NCBI GenBank assembly: GCA_002917075.1
Contig: NTMA01000154.1
Location: 1 to 46,568, forward strand
Length of the DNA stretch: 46,568 nucleotides
Direction of reading: 5' to 3'
Source: Hawksworthiomyces lignivorus
Lineage: Eukaryota; Ascomycota; Sordariomycetes; Ophiostomatales; Ophiostomataceae
Part shown: in pieces, positions 1 through 10,550 of the stretch
Layout of the letters: every line of letters begins with the position of its first letter
Numbering within the stretch: position 1 is the stretch's first letter
Position numbers and translations under genes: made by a program
Notes under the pieces: generated by a model
What the model saw: the letters and a program-made list of their open reading frames with translations, nothing else
Database searches by the model: none
Told to the model about the DNA's origin: nothing

Positions 1-33
<33 letters not shown>
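1..33. repeat. Poly(T) at the window start
   Basis: Thirty-three T residues open the window. A similar T24 lies at the other end (46542-46565), suggesting contig ends at homopolymers. Confidence 0.8.
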
Positions 34-34
<1 letters not shown>

Positions 35-1999
35 AAAAAGTCCATGCGTCCCTTTTCGCATGCGCCCCTCCACATATACTGGCCAACCCCTGTATCCGAT
101 TCTGTTCCAACAGGTTTGATTTATGCTACAACCAAAAATGTGTGTATTAAGCGGAAGATCGACGTATCTCAGCATGCAAGCCAAACGGTGATGGCATATG
201 CATGACGGCGTGTAACTTTTTCTAAGTGGCACACGAGAAGCGAGGCGAGGAAGAAAAACAGAAATTAGTGTAATACTGCACCAGCATGACAAAAGGCAAC
301 ACTTTTCTAGACAAAGCATACAGCTTTGTACATGAGGGCGACGATAATTGACCGTGGGGAAATAGCAAGACCAGCTTCACTTGAAGCTCCTCTTATACCA
401 ATGAGTACTTAAGTTAAGTTATTTGCCGCTCGTGAAAAGCAATAGCATGATCCTCCTCCTTCTCACCGAATCAGAAGCTAAAAACTGCACGCGAAGCCAA
501 AAGAAAATCTATATGGTGTCTCGAGTCTTCTACTCTAACATTTACATCTCGTGATGGTCCATAGCTCTTGGTGCATTGTCTCCAAACTTGGATTGGATAT
601 TTTAGTCTACTAAAAGTTTCTATTATAACTGTAGTATTTCATCATATCAAACGTGCCCTGCGACACTGTCCCTTCTCATATCCGAAACTCGAGGTGTGTA
701 CGACGATACTGGTAATCATCTTACATGTTTATTCACCAACGTATACACAGCAGGGCATACCTGTTTCTCACTTAATGTCTCCTCAATTATCCTGCTACTT
801 TAACTTCTTTGGTTTTGCCTTGTGTGCAAATAGCCTTGTCTTGTGGGCCGGGTAGACAGGTCAAGCCGGCGTTGGGCCAGGAAGAAATCGTTTCCTAATA
901 TTCCGAGGTCTACCCCTGTCTATAATCTAGAATGTGTAGGCGAAAGAAGGTGGTCATAGTGGATGCTCCGGAAGGGGAGCGGCGATCAGCAAAGGCAAAG
1001 TAGAGGGGGGAGTACAAACCAAAACAAGGGAAGAAAAGTAGATAATTGTAAATATCCATTCCGCTTGAGCTGGGCACCTCTCGTCCAGGTCCTAACGCCA
1101 AGACCATGTGCACTGCTGCAAGAAAGGCGAGACAAGAAGAATAGTTTAGTTACTATTAAACCCGCTTTCTTTTTAGAAAGGAATTGCCCATTTACCTCTT
1201 TTTACTCAGTTAATCTATGATATCAATCCCCCTGATCTTGACCATCGTACTTTCCCGCTTTTTCCCCTTACGAGTATATCCACTTCCTCCTCATTCAACT
1301 CCCATATTTCCACGTTTTCGTTAGACGTTCCATTCTTCGTGACTTTTTTCTTCACCATACACAACTCAAGGTCACAATCAAAGATATCTCGACAAAAAAA
1401 CAAGCCGACCTAGTAGCGGAAACCAAGAAGAAAACAAGAGGCCGACAGGAAATCTGAACCATTAGCTGAGCCCGTGGCTAACAACCCTATGGATTGTGCT
1501 GCCTTAACACCCAGCAGGAAAATACAAATTTTAATCACCAGTCTCATACCTGTCATTCTTTGCGCAAATTCAAAGATCTCTCCTAATTTGTCTTTTCGAA
1601 ATCCTTTCCCAATTCATTCTCTCCTTCTGCTGCCCTCTGCGTGCATGTGATACCTTCTTGAATTCCACATAGAAAGAACTGATTCATCCATTCACGCCCG
1701 TGCCTATCCATAGACGAATACATGGAGATTAAAGATACAGAGAGACGAGAAACGGGACGAGTAATACACACCACTGCTTTGCATCTATTATCTTGGAAAT
1801 CCCATACAGCCAAAACAATTGCGATACCTCCTGTTACCGACTGATTTTTCAGTCGCCAAATACTCACAGACACATATCGCATCTCATCTTGCACTGCATA
1901 CATTATATCATACGATTGATTATCTTCGATAAGCTATATCTCCTCCATTCTGCTGCATCTTAAGCTCCCCACGGCTTATGCAGCTTCTCGTTGCTCACA
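1..1999. other. Intergenic, no supportable gene
   Basis: The stretch opens with 33 consecutive T residues, so the window edge is a homopolymer. The remaining 1.9 kb has only short open frames without recognisable motifs or coding-like composition on either strand. The last few hundred bases are the presumed promoter and leader of the Nudix gene that begins at 2000. No RNA gene or mobile element was recognised. Confidence 0.6.
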
Positions 2000-2965
2000 A
2001 TGGCACCACCAGCAGTTAATTTTAAAGAGCGTGACGAACAACCTCTGGACATGAATGTCATCAACCATGCTATGACCTTCACACCATCAGAGCGCTGTAC
2101 CATATCGTGCGGTACCATCTGCGTTGATCCACGTAACTCCAGGGTGTTGATTATCTTCAACAGACGCCTTGGAATCTGGCAGCTACCTAAGGGGCGAAAA
2201 AATATAGGAGAAGATTTACATACGGCGGCCCTGCGAGAAACGTATGAAGAGACTGGCGTGAACGCCGTATTACTCCCACTGAAGATCTGCACACGATCTA
2301 CAAATCCTCTCACTATAGGAAGCTTTTCCTCCAGTGTTGGTAGTAAGACGCAGGATGTTTCTCTTCATCATTCCACCCTCTCGACAGCATCTGAATCTTC
2401 AGCATCTACGGCCTATAGCACTTCAGTCACATCTACAACATCATCCATGTTTACATCTCTACCTATACCGGGTTCAACGAGAAACAGTGCTTCAGTAACT
2501 GAGAAAGAGGACTCGATACAAAATGAGTTTGCACCACGGATCATACCTGACGAAGAACAGCGAAAACTTGACAAAAGCGAGAAATATGAACCCTACGAGA
2601 ATAGTTTGCAAATAGATGGCTCCAACGGCACGTCGTACGCAAGTTCATTCGACTGTTTCATCGGTGCAGCTACCGCATTTGATCCGAAAGTGACTTCTGA
2701 TGTATTCAACAACGAACTTGTTGGGATTGTGCAGTATCCCGATTTGCAAGCATCAACTCCAAACACTCTAAAAACTGTATTTTTCTTTGCAGCCCTTGCT
2801 GATTCAACACTGCCTATGGGACCTGGCGCACAGGAAGAACATGAGGACCTTAGGGCAGAGTGGGTAAATTTCAAAGAGGCTAAGCGACGACTGCGTTTTC
2901 GGCCAGAAAGTGAGGCTGTATGCAAAGTAGAGCAGGACATGAAGAGATCTGGTATAAGCTGCTGA
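2000..2965 (+). CDS. Nudix hydrolase (Aps1/DIPP-like) with a Ser/Thr-rich insertion
   Basis: Single-exon gene, 321 aa from the ATG at 2000; an upstream in-frame TTG at 1991 is not a credible fungal start. The Nudix box lies at about residues 65-87 and fits GX5EX7REUXEEXGU, with the metal-binding core RETYEETGV. The preceding LGIWQLPKGR strand is typical of the diadenosine/diphosphoinositol polyphosphate hydrolase branch. Between the Nudix box and the C-terminal block (NELVGIVQYP... EDLRAEWV) sits about 120 residues very rich in Ser and Thr, likely disordered. Nudix enzymes cleave a nucleoside diphosphate linked to another group; the substrate here is not determined. It is tail-to-tail with the phosphoserine phosphatase, 349 bp apart. 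The family call is secure, the subfamily is an inference. Confidence 0.88.
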   Translation: MAPPAVNFKERDEQPLDMNVINHAMTFTPSERCTISCGTICVDPRNSRVLIIFNRRLGIWQLPKGRKNIGEDLHTAALRETYEETGVNAVLLPLKICTRSTNPLTIGSFSSSVGSKTQDVSLHHSTLSTASESSASTAYSTSVTSTTSSMFTSLPIPGSTRNSASVTEKEDSIQNEFAPRIIPDEEQRKLDKSEKYEPYENSLQIDGSNGTSYASSFDCFIGAATAFDPKVTSDVFNNELVGIVQYPDLQASTPNTLKTVFFFAALADSTLPMGPGAQEEHEDLRAEWVNFKEAKRRLRFRPESEAVCKVEQDMKRSGISC

Positions 2966-3314
2966 GCAGTATTGTTTGTTTTAAGCATGCTCCGAATGGT
3001 GTCATGAAAAATAGCGGCAGTGTCTCTTATTACTCTCAAACTAGTTGCTAATCACTGTTTCTTTTCCACGAAGAAGAAGCAGCACTGTGCTGATGAGCGG
3101 GAAACATAACTAGTTGATTTATATAAGTTCATAACTTCCCACTTTCCTCGCGATCACCGCTGTCGAAGCGTCCAGAAATTAAACAAATAAATTATTCTAG
3201 TCTATCAAGGTTCATTCAGGCCGGTGACCATCTGATATGTCAAAGAGGTAGAACAAAGACAGGAGCCGCCTGGTGTTCTTAGGAATTCTATGGCTGTACT
3301 TCAACTGGGGTTTT
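2966..3314. other. Shared 3' flank of two convergent genes
   Basis: This 349-bp gap lies between two stop codons on opposite strands, so it must hold both 3' UTRs. It contains ATGGTGTCAT at 2996-3005, which matches the Cys3/MetR consensus ATGRYRYCAT, but in a position where a promoter element is not expected. Nothing else was recognised. Confidence 0.5.
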
Positions 3315-4913
3315 CTACTCCACACTGGACAGTTCTGAAATTTCCGAGCTGGTAAACCCGAACAGATAGAGAAGGTCAAGAAGAGAAGACTGATTCAAAC
3401 GCACATCGGCTTCAAGTTGAACAACCGGCTTCGCATGCCAAGCTACGCCAAGCCCGGCAGCTTCGAGCATTAGGAGATCGTTGGCTCCGTCGCCGACGGC
3501 AATCACTTGGCGGAGATCAACTCCTTCCTCGACAGCAATCTGTTTCAGAAGCTCGCATTTGCGTTCACGGCCAACAATGACTCCCACCACATCGCCGGTC
3601 AATCGGCCGTCCGCACCAATAACAACATTGTTGGCGTGCGCATGATCAATGCCCAACTGCTTAGCCAGCCAGCCAGTTAGCGGTTGAAAACCCCCGCTGA
3701 GTACAGCTGTCTTCACGCCAAGCCGACGCAGCGCTCGTAGAAGTTCTGGTACACCATTGGTTATTTTGAGACGCTCGCGCAAGTCGTCAAAAAGTGCACT
3801 TGGTAGGCCTGCCAACAGACGCACACGTTCTCGGAATGCGGCATCGAAGGGCAACTCTCCTTGCATAGCACGGTGAGTAATCTCAGCTACACGAGAAGCT
3901 ATATCTGGCGTTACAGCCTCGGCCAGCATATCAATTACTTCTTGGCTAATGAGTGTGCTGTCCATGTCAAAGACGACCAGGCGAGGATGGCGACGCCATG
4001 GCGTATCATATTGCAGGGCCACCTCGACACCCCACTCGCGTTCAAAGCGATACAGCTGCTCGTGACGCCGCAGGTCAGCAAGGGCTAATGTCGGCGCCGG
4101 ACCCAGCACCACTTCGACAACGCCAGGTTGCACATTATTGTCTAGGTAGCGATGGCTGGCAGTGAGACTGGATCCATAACCACTCGCGTAGGGCGTATTT
4201 GCGCCGTTATTATTGAGGCTATCATCTCTTACTGCTGACCGTTGGTGCGGAAAAGTTGACATCAGGTGAAGAAAGGCAGCAATGCAAATGGGGCTCACAA
4301 AAGCACCGTACAAGCCATCACGCGGTGGTTCAGAATCTGTGGTTGGAAGTTCAAGTGGAAAGGCAGCCGGCTCGACGGTCGGTGCTAGGTTGACTGGTAC
4401 CTCACCCTTAGGAATAGTTCCACTGACAAAATCTTGATGCTCAACAAGCTGAGCTCCATCCTTGGCATATGAGTTGCTCTGCAACTGCTGCGCAGGGCTC
4501 TGGCTCGGCGGGTCCACACTATGACCTCTATAGATGATAGTGGCGATGAGCCGTTCACCCAGGCGGGCGACACCGGGTACCGGTGTACAATTGACGTGGA
4601 TCAAGTCATGAGACACATGACTTTCGACTATGACTGGCGGCGACAGTGGATCTGGCACACCACTGAATCGCCGAGGTAGCTGTGGTTTGATCTCTGTAAC
4701 GGCGGGAGAAATAGCTCGGACATCACATGGCCGAGTACTAGAATGCGATAGCAAGGAGATGTCATCGGCACCGTCTTCGACAACCTCGTCGATGCCGTAG
4801 TGGCTCGCCGGTCGGGTAGGATGATTATGGACATCTTGGCGGCGCCGGTTTTGCGGTAGCTCTAGTGAAAAGTTACCAGATGTGGCTAAAGGTGCTCTTC
4901 TCGTCGCCGGCAT
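3315..4913 (-). CDS. SER2: Phosphoserine phosphatase (SerB/Ser2 type HAD hydrolase)
   Basis: Single-exon gene, 532 aa, from the ATG at 4913 (MPATRR...); a more upstream in-frame TTG is not a likely start. It dephosphorylates phosphoserine, the last step of serine synthesis from 3-phosphoglycerate, in the cytosol. HAD motifs are complete: DMDST at about residues 316-320 (nucleophile D316), SGG at 406-408, a Lys in the RERKCELLK segment, and GDGAND at 474-479. The catalytic domain covers roughly residues 300-525. The approximately 300-residue N-terminal part is much longer than in the bacterial or yeast enzymes and partly low-complexity; similar long N-termini occur in filamentous fungi. Neighbours: convergent with the Nudix gene and divergent from PAPS reductase, with 1.8 kb between the two start codons. 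Confidence 0.93.
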   Translation of the reverse strand: MPATRRAPLATSGNFSLELPQNRRRQDVHNHPTRPASHYGIDEVVEDGADDISLLSHSSTRPCDVRAISPAVTEIKPQLPRRFSGVPDPLSPPVIVESHVSHDLIHVNCTPVPGVARLGERLIATIIYRGHSVDPPSQSPAQQLQSNSYAKDGAQLVEHQDFVSGTIPKGEVPVNLAPTVEPAAFPLELPTTDSEPPRDGLYGAFVSPICIAAFLHLMSTFPHQRSAVRDDSLNNNGANTPYASGYGSSLTASHRYLDNNVQPGVVEVVLGPAPTLALADLRRHEQLYRFEREWGVEVALQYDTPWRRHPRLVVFDMDSTLISQEVIDMLAEAVTPDIASRVAEITHRAMQGELPFDAAFRERVRLLAGLPSALFDDLRERLKITNGVPELLRALRRLGVKTAVLSGGFQPLTGWLAKQLGIDHAHANNVVIGADGRLTGDVVGVIVGRERKCELLKQIAVEEGVDLRQVIAVGDGANDLLMLEAAGLGVAWHAKPVVQLEADVRLNQSSLLDLLYLFGFTSSEISELSSVE

Positions 4914-5438
4914 GTTTGATAGGCGAAGATAGAAATGCAAAATATGTTGATCGCTATGCGTGTGATGATATACCCGGCTACGTTATCCTTGGTCTAATAT
5001 GCGTAAAACTATGTCTTGAAAGATGAAATGCCCCGCTATGTGAACAAATACAAGCAATGCGCATTTGTGTTTCGAGGTAAACTTTTCCTTCGCTAAAGCC
5101 GTTCCTTGCATATTAATTGCGCTATCCCTATTTTGGATTGAACGAAGACCACAAAGGTAACAGCAAGATCTTCTTGTGGATGGAGCAAAGCATTGGCATC
5201 TTACTAACTGGTGAGCAATGACAGATCCTCTGGTTTCCGTTGCTCCTCCTCAAGACGGGTTCCCTTTGACCCTTGGTAGCGATAACATTGGCGGCAAAAA
5301 TCCCTTCATTGATAAAAGCAGCACACGCACGTACCCAGAGGCAGCGGTGATACCCGGAAACTTCACAGAAGAGGAATGGCCCCGAAACCCTTTTTTTTTT
5401 TGTTTTAGTTTTCCTGCATTTCCTAAAGGAAATAACCA

Positions 5439-5446
5439 TCACGTGA
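5439..5446. promoter_or_regulatory. TCACGTGA E-box (Cbf1-type)
   Basis: Perfect palindrome TCACGTGA, the optimal site for the bHLH factor Cbf1. In budding yeast Cbf1 binds this sequence in sulfur-assimilation promoters, including that of MET16. Here it is about 0.5 kb upstream of the phosphoserine phosphatase start and 1.3 kb upstream of the PAPS reductase start. Which gene it serves, if any, is an inference. Confidence 0.4.
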
Positions 5447-5534
5447 TCCTGATGCTCTTTTATTTGCAAGGGGGCTCCCAGTAGATGCACAGGCCTGTGC
5501 ACCAATGGGGGCCTTTGCAAGGTCATGATCTATA

Positions 5535-5542
5535 TCACGTGA
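5535..5542. promoter_or_regulatory. Second TCACGTGA E-box (Cbf1-type)
   Basis: A second perfect TCACGTGA palindrome, 96 bp from the first. Two such 8-mers within 100 bp are unlikely by chance and support a real regulatory region between the serine and sulfur genes. Confidence 0.4.
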
Positions 5543-6454
5543 CTATATGAAGAATTCTGACCAAAGTGCCATGGTGCGCAATGTGGGCGTACAGCTTCTG
5601 AGGCAAACTTCAGCGTATTAGATTCAACTTCGGCACAATTGTTGTGTCGCCAGAATGATTCAATATGCCCTTTTTGATGCTCGCGAAGGCACACACATGA
5701 CAAATCACTGGCTTCTTGCCGTCACATGTCTTCTGCCATTTTTTAATGTATTTAGCAGGAGGCGCTGGGCTTCTGTACCCGTCAGCTTTTTTGGGCATCC
5801 CACATCCAGAAATGGACTAGCGTCGATGTCGTGATCAAAAGCTTTTCAATCTGTCTCCATTTGCGGCGTCCAGCGCGATGGCGCAATCGATAGCCCCTGG
5901 CACATCCTGTGCCGACCGGCGTCGAACATGTCGACATCTTTGAGATACTTGCGACATATTTGCCCTCATTGACACTGTATTGAACGTATGAGAAAGTAGT
6001 GAACCAGAACAGTATACTTTCAGCCCATGCACGGTCTCTTGCGGATATGTGTGCCAACGTCCTCTGCGGACTTTCGTCCCTTACTCTGGCTTTCTTCGTA
6101 TTTTTGCGGAAGATGTTAAAACAAAAGTCTAGACGGGCTGAGGGAACTCTATTTTATTTCACTGGGTTGTTTTTATCGACATAATAAAGCATGAACTATA
6201 TATAGCAAAACAGCTAGTAGGTAAACAATTGTTCTTTGCAGGAAGGATATTGCAAATTTATCTTCTCATCGTCACTTGCCGAACCTATAAAACAAAGGAA
6301 CGAAGGTGTGGAGAGCGTACGCATGGCGGCGGCTGTCGGTCCCGTCTCATTAGACTTACACACCAGAGAAGCAGAATCCCGCCGGGGCTGGCCACCTCAA
6401 GACAACTGCTTCTTTAAAGCTGCCCCTACCCACACTGCCTCCCTCCTCCGTGTC

Positions 6455-6541
6455 ATGTCTTTCTTAATTCTTCACTACTTATGTGTGTTTTTCCAAAACC
6501 CCTGTATTATCGTTGCATTGCTCATAGTCCTCCTGTGTTGA
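6455..6541 (+). promoter_or_regulatory. Upstream ORF in the PAPS reductase leader, 28 codons, ends Cys-stop
   Basis: ATG at 6455 opens a 28-codon frame ending with TGT TGA at 6536-6541. The peptide is strongly hydrophobic and has three Cys residues (10, 17 and 28), the last directly before the stop. No other ATG lies between its stop and the main start at 6746, about 204 nt downstream, a distance compatible with re-initiation. Whether the transcript begins upstream of 6455 cannot be seen from sequence. Confidence 0.35.
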
Positions 6542-6745
6542 CCCTCTGTCATTGTGATAAAGGCATCGCCTCCTGCATTGCTTTGCTCCACTTGGTGCCG
6601 CTCTCCTTTACTTCTCATTCTGTCTTCTCCTAGCATACGCAAATCCATACTAGGACAGCAACGCTTTCTTCGTCTGTTTTCAGTCGCCTTTTATTACCCT
6701 GCCTGCAGATTTGTCCACCCTCTTCCTACATCTTGCACGGCTACC

Positions 6746-7792
6746 ATGGCAACTGAAGCTGGTATTTCATCTTCCACAACCTCTTCAGCTGCGTCCATGA
6801 CCAACTCACCTCGCCTGAAGCCAACACAGGCTGTCAAACAAGTTGACGACACTGCATCCGTTGAGTCTGGATATGGCTCCGCACCGCCATCGGCTTCTGC
6901 ATCGACGGCACGGCTGCCACGTGTGACCTTAACACCCGAACATCTGCGCCATCTTAACAAGCAACTGGAGGATATGGAACCCTTGGATATCTTGCGTTTC
7001 GCCAAGATTTTCTTCCCAAATCTATACCAAACAACGGCGTTCGGTTTGACTGGTTTGGTCACAATCGATATGTTATCTCAGTTAGACCATGAGACGCAAA
7101 CTTCGGGGAAGCAAGCTAAGCCGGAAATCCGATCTGAGTCTGGATCGGAGAATACTCCATCTCGCAGCGTCGATCTGATCTTTCTCGACACCCTGTATCA
7201 TTTCCCAGAAACTTATGACTTGGTCGAGGGCGTCCGTGAGCGCTACCCGGGTATAACAATACATACATTCAAGCCAGATGGGTTTGAGACTGCCATTGAA
7301 TTTGAGGAGACATATGGTCGCCTCTATGAACTATCCGAGGAAATGTATGACTACTTAGCCAAGGTTGAACCTCAGGAACGTGCATACGATAGCCTCGAGG
7401 TGGTCGCTGTGCTGACGGGTCGTCGGCGATCCCAGGGTGGTCAGCGCGGCAAGCTCGACATCATTGAAGTCGATGATGAGCGGGGCATATATAAGATCAA
7501 CCCGCTAGCCAACTGGTCATTCGGCCAAGTCCAGGCGTATGTGCGCGAGCATAACGTGCCGTACAATGTGCTGCTAGATCGTGGATATAAATCGGTCGGA
7601 GACTGGCACTCTACCAGCCCTGTAGGCGAGGGCGAGGATGAGCGTGCTGGCCGTTGGAAGGGTCGTGATAAAAGCGAGTGCGGAATTCATAACAAACAGT
7701 CCCGATATGCACAATTCCTTGCTGCAGCGAGTGAGGCGGCACCGGCACCTGCACCCACGTCTCAGATCAAATCTACCTCTCCTGTCGTGTGA
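6746..7792 (+). CDS. MET16: Phosphoadenylyl-sulfate (PAPS) reductase, thioredoxin-dependent
   Basis: Single-exon gene, 348 aa, from the ATG at 6746 (context ACCATGG). It reduces PAPS to sulfite and adenosine 3',5'-bisphosphate using thioredoxin, the committed reductive step of sulfate assimilation. The core starts at the segment TAFGLTGLVTIDML, followed by IFLDTLYHFPET, the TGRRRSQGG nucleotide-binding region, INPLANW, and the C-terminal ECGIH motif with catalytic Cys312. Compared with the yeast enzyme (about 261 aa) it has an N-terminal extension of about 60 residues rich in Ser, Thr and Ala and a short Ala/Pro tail. Frame before 6746 stays open to a GTG at 6554, but there is no earlier ATG in it. 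It is followed in tandem by the cysteine-using ligase Cab2. Confidence 0.96.
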   Translation: MATEAGISSSTTSSAASMTNSPRLKPTQAVKQVDDTASVESGYGSAPPSASASTARLPRVTLTPEHLRHLNKQLEDMEPLDILRFAKIFFPNLYQTTAFGLTGLVTIDMLSQLDHETQTSGKQAKPEIRSESGSENTPSRSVDLIFLDTLYHFPETYDLVEGVRERYPGITIHTFKPDGFETAIEFEETYGRLYELSEEMYDYLAKVEPQERAYDSLEVVAVLTGRRRSQGGQRGKLDIIEVDDERGIYKINPLANWSFGQVQAYVREHNVPYNVLLDRGYKSVGDWHSTSPVGEGEDERAGRWKGRDKSECGIHNKQSRYAQFLAAASEAAPAPAPTSQIKSTSPVV

Positions 7793-9134
7793 TGGCTTGA
7801 ACTCCGTCTGGTGAGATTCCCTAAGGAGACGTGCAAACGACAACTATGAGAGAAGGGCATTCGAGGCGTCCAGGAGTAAATTTTGGGATTGTTTATTAGC
7901 TAGGATCATATCATCGTACTGCTTATTTGTTTCTGCTTCCTTTTGCTGGTAACCTGCAGATGAAACACATAATGACCTTCATGAGATTTTGAGAAGATAA
8001 CTATAGTCCGAAATTCTAAATATCAAACTTGACGAAATCTGAGCTATACTGCCAACCCTGTCTTCTGGTTGTGCAAAGCACTGCGTTGAATAATGCAGAA
8101 TAATTTTACTCCACGTTCCTTCGACCTTAGTCATGTTTTATCCAGCAAATCGAAACTCGCCGCGGAAGATATCACGTGTGCAATCTGTGGCTGAGAGAGC
8201 GACGACTTGCTTAATACAACCTCGGCTCCTTTCGTTTTCATCACTGCTTCCAGGAAAATAATTTGGTCGAGGCTAGTGATAACAAACTTCATATCATGTA
8301 TGTACAGCATACTGTACTTTCCCGTTCTTCTGCAAACTTCTGACGTTCGATGTGGTCCAGAATAGAGTAAGCTGACGACCTGCGTGTAAAATTCATCGCA
8401 TTTCAGATTTCTAGCTATAGCCCACTCAGTTGCCCCCTCACTATTTCTCTCATTTCTCTAGCAAATTAACTCGCACCTTACTGCCGGGAGCCATCTACTC
8501 TCGTTATTTTATATTTTCCCGTATCTTTCTCTGGACAATCATATGCATTGCCCGTACTAATTGAGGTCGCATTTACCTGAGGTGCGGAGATCGGCGTGCA
8601 TTAAACTTTGGGCGAAGAACACGCACTTCACAGCCTACAACATTTCATTGTGAACCAACTACCTGCAACCTGCTTTCGATGTCAAAATAACACCTGTGGA
8701 CCCCAGTACAACTTGGTCTTGGTGCATAGGATTAAGAGGAAATTTCTAGTTTCTTCCATCTTCTGCACTTTCGACCAAGCCACCGAGCCTTCTCCTAGAG
8801 GGCAGTGACTCAGAAGTAAGTTATTGCCGCGATCATCATAGCAAGCCTTTTCTAATTGCTTTCGGAATATATGTACAGTTGTAAGATATTGTCTAACAAG
8901 GACATTAAATGTGTATATGTCTGAGCAGCTGAGAGCGTCTAGCTAACACCAGAGACTTGATGATTGATTGGAACTCTCTTCCCGCCCGAACTGCTTTCTC
9001 TGATATGCCAAACTGTCTTGCAGCTGAAGTCGGTTCTCACATTGGCAGATCTCTTAGCTAATTTTAACACAGCTTTGCGATCGACTTTTTCATATCGTAG
9101 CTTAGAAACAATACCGCCCTTGGATCCATTGCCA
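7793..9134. other. Intergenic between PAPS reductase and Cab2
   Basis: The 1.3-kb gap holds the PAPS reductase 3' UTR and the Cab2 promoter. One TCACGTGT half-consensus E-box lies at 8172-8179. No coding-like frame, RNA gene or repeat was recognised. Confidence 0.5.
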
Positions 9135-10550
9135 ATGGCTACTAAAGATTCTACATCGGTACCTATGCAGTCGGACGAGGATCGTTACTTTAGCACAAAT
9201 CCACCGCCAAAAGAGCTGGGGGAGCATATAGCCCTGGTGGATTCCTTTATCGAGAAACATGCGAAGGAAAATCGACGCGTAGTGCTTGTAACTTCTGGTG
9301 GCACGACTGTATGTATCCCATTGATTACGCGCTCTTTCTTTCTATCACACTTCTGTTACCTCTCAAGGACCACCTCCCTCTCTCGCCCAAACTCAAAAGC
9401 ACCAATTGTGTAATTAATATGAGCACATAGGTCCCTCTTGAGAAGCAAACAGTCCGTTTCATCGACAACTTCTCAGCTGGAACACGTGGTGCTACAAGTG
9501 CCGAATACTTCCTCGACGCCAATTCTGATTATGCTGTCATCTTTCTCCATCGCCAGTTCAGGTGAGTAAAAACGATTAGCACTTCAAGAAGCAGCAGCAC
9601 AGATGATTAACTAGTACTTTGTTATCCAGCCTACAACCCTACAGCCGTCACTACTCACATGCTGTTCACAGTTTCTTGGATTTCTTGACTGAAGATGAAA
9701 ACGGCCACGGTGTGCGGTCTCGCGATGAGGATGCTGCTTCGATGCTGAGTGTCTGGCGTCGATACCGCGCTGCTCGTGAGCGCTTGCTGGCATTGCCATT
9801 TGTCACCATCACAGACTACTTATTTGAGCTGCGGGCTATTAGCCGAGCGATGCACCGCCTTGGACCTAACGGTCTGCTCTACCTAGCTGCTGCTGTCTCA
9901 GATTTCTTCCTCCCGGTTTGTAGCCTAGCTACCGCTCCCCATTTTCCTCTTCAGGTGATTGTAGTACTGACAACATAGTCAGCCCGAGCGCATGGCAGAA
10001 CACAAGATCCAAAGCACTGAAGTCAATTTCAACAAGTCTGAGGAAAAGCCAATTGCTGCTTCTACCGTTATAGCAGAAGAGGATGAGGAAGTTTTCGACA
10101 ATTTTGACTCGTAAGTTCCAGGCCATTTTCTGTTCTAAAAGGCTTCTTTTGTGCCAACGATACTTATGACACTGTTTTAGGTCTCCCAAAGTCCCACGAA
10201 GTAAACGACTTATCATTGACCTTGATCCGGTGCCCAAGTTTCTTAAAAATTTAGTGGATAACTGGTCACCCCAGAGCATGATGATTTCGTTCAAACTTGA
10301 GACTGACCCAGATCTTCTGATTGGCAAGGCCAAAGGTGCTCTTGAGCGTTATCAGCACCATCTGGTTATTGGTAACATTCTGGCCACACGCAAGCAAGAG
10401 GTAGTCTTTGTCACGCCTCATGATGTTGAATGGCTGCGCTTGACCGAGGCGGAGGCCGCTAACAACGTGGAAATTGAGAGCTTGATTGTTCCCAAAGTTA
10501 TTATTCTACACGAATCGCATATTCACAAGGCAGGCATAACCAAAGCATAG
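9135..10550 (+). CDS. CAB2: Phosphopantothenate-cysteine ligase, five exons
   Basis: Inferred exons 9135-9308, 9431-9561, 9630-9915, 9983-10110 and 10181-10550; joined length 1089 nt, 362 aa, close to the yeast enzyme. All introns are GT-AG and phases agree. The ligase joins 4'-phosphopantothenate and cysteine, the second step of coenzyme A synthesis. Family-typical blocks: VLVTSGGTT then [20 protein letters not shown] (nucleotide-binding, split by intron 1), [13 protein letters not shown] (split from [11 protein letters not shown] by intron 3), [11 protein letters not shown] and HLVIGNIL. Intron 3 has two nearby AG choices (9977-9978 and 9981-9982); the second gives the expected FLPPERM junction. 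An in-frame TTG at 8964 is ignored because no ATG precedes 9135. Convergent with the next gene. Confidence 0.94.

Larger units (their letters stand above)
4914..6745. other. Divergent intergenic region between phosphoserine phosphatase and PAPS reductase
   Basis: The 1.8-kb gap holds two TCACGTGA boxes (5439-5446 and 5535-5542) and a 28-codon upstream ORF at 6455-6541, listed separately. On the minus strand between about 5610 and 6057, short frames interrupted by stops are present; none matches a family I know. A T-rich run occurs at 5391-5401. No intact gene is supported. Confidence 0.5.

Noticed and set aside
2996..3005. ATGGTGTCAT, perfect Cys3/MetR consensus
   Set aside because: It lies in the shared 3' flank of two convergent genes, not in a promoter, and a degenerate 10-mer is expected by chance at this window size.
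5610..6057. Minus-strand short frames between SER2 and MET16
   Set aside because: Stops interrupt every frame, no splice arrangement joins them convincingly and no family is recognised.
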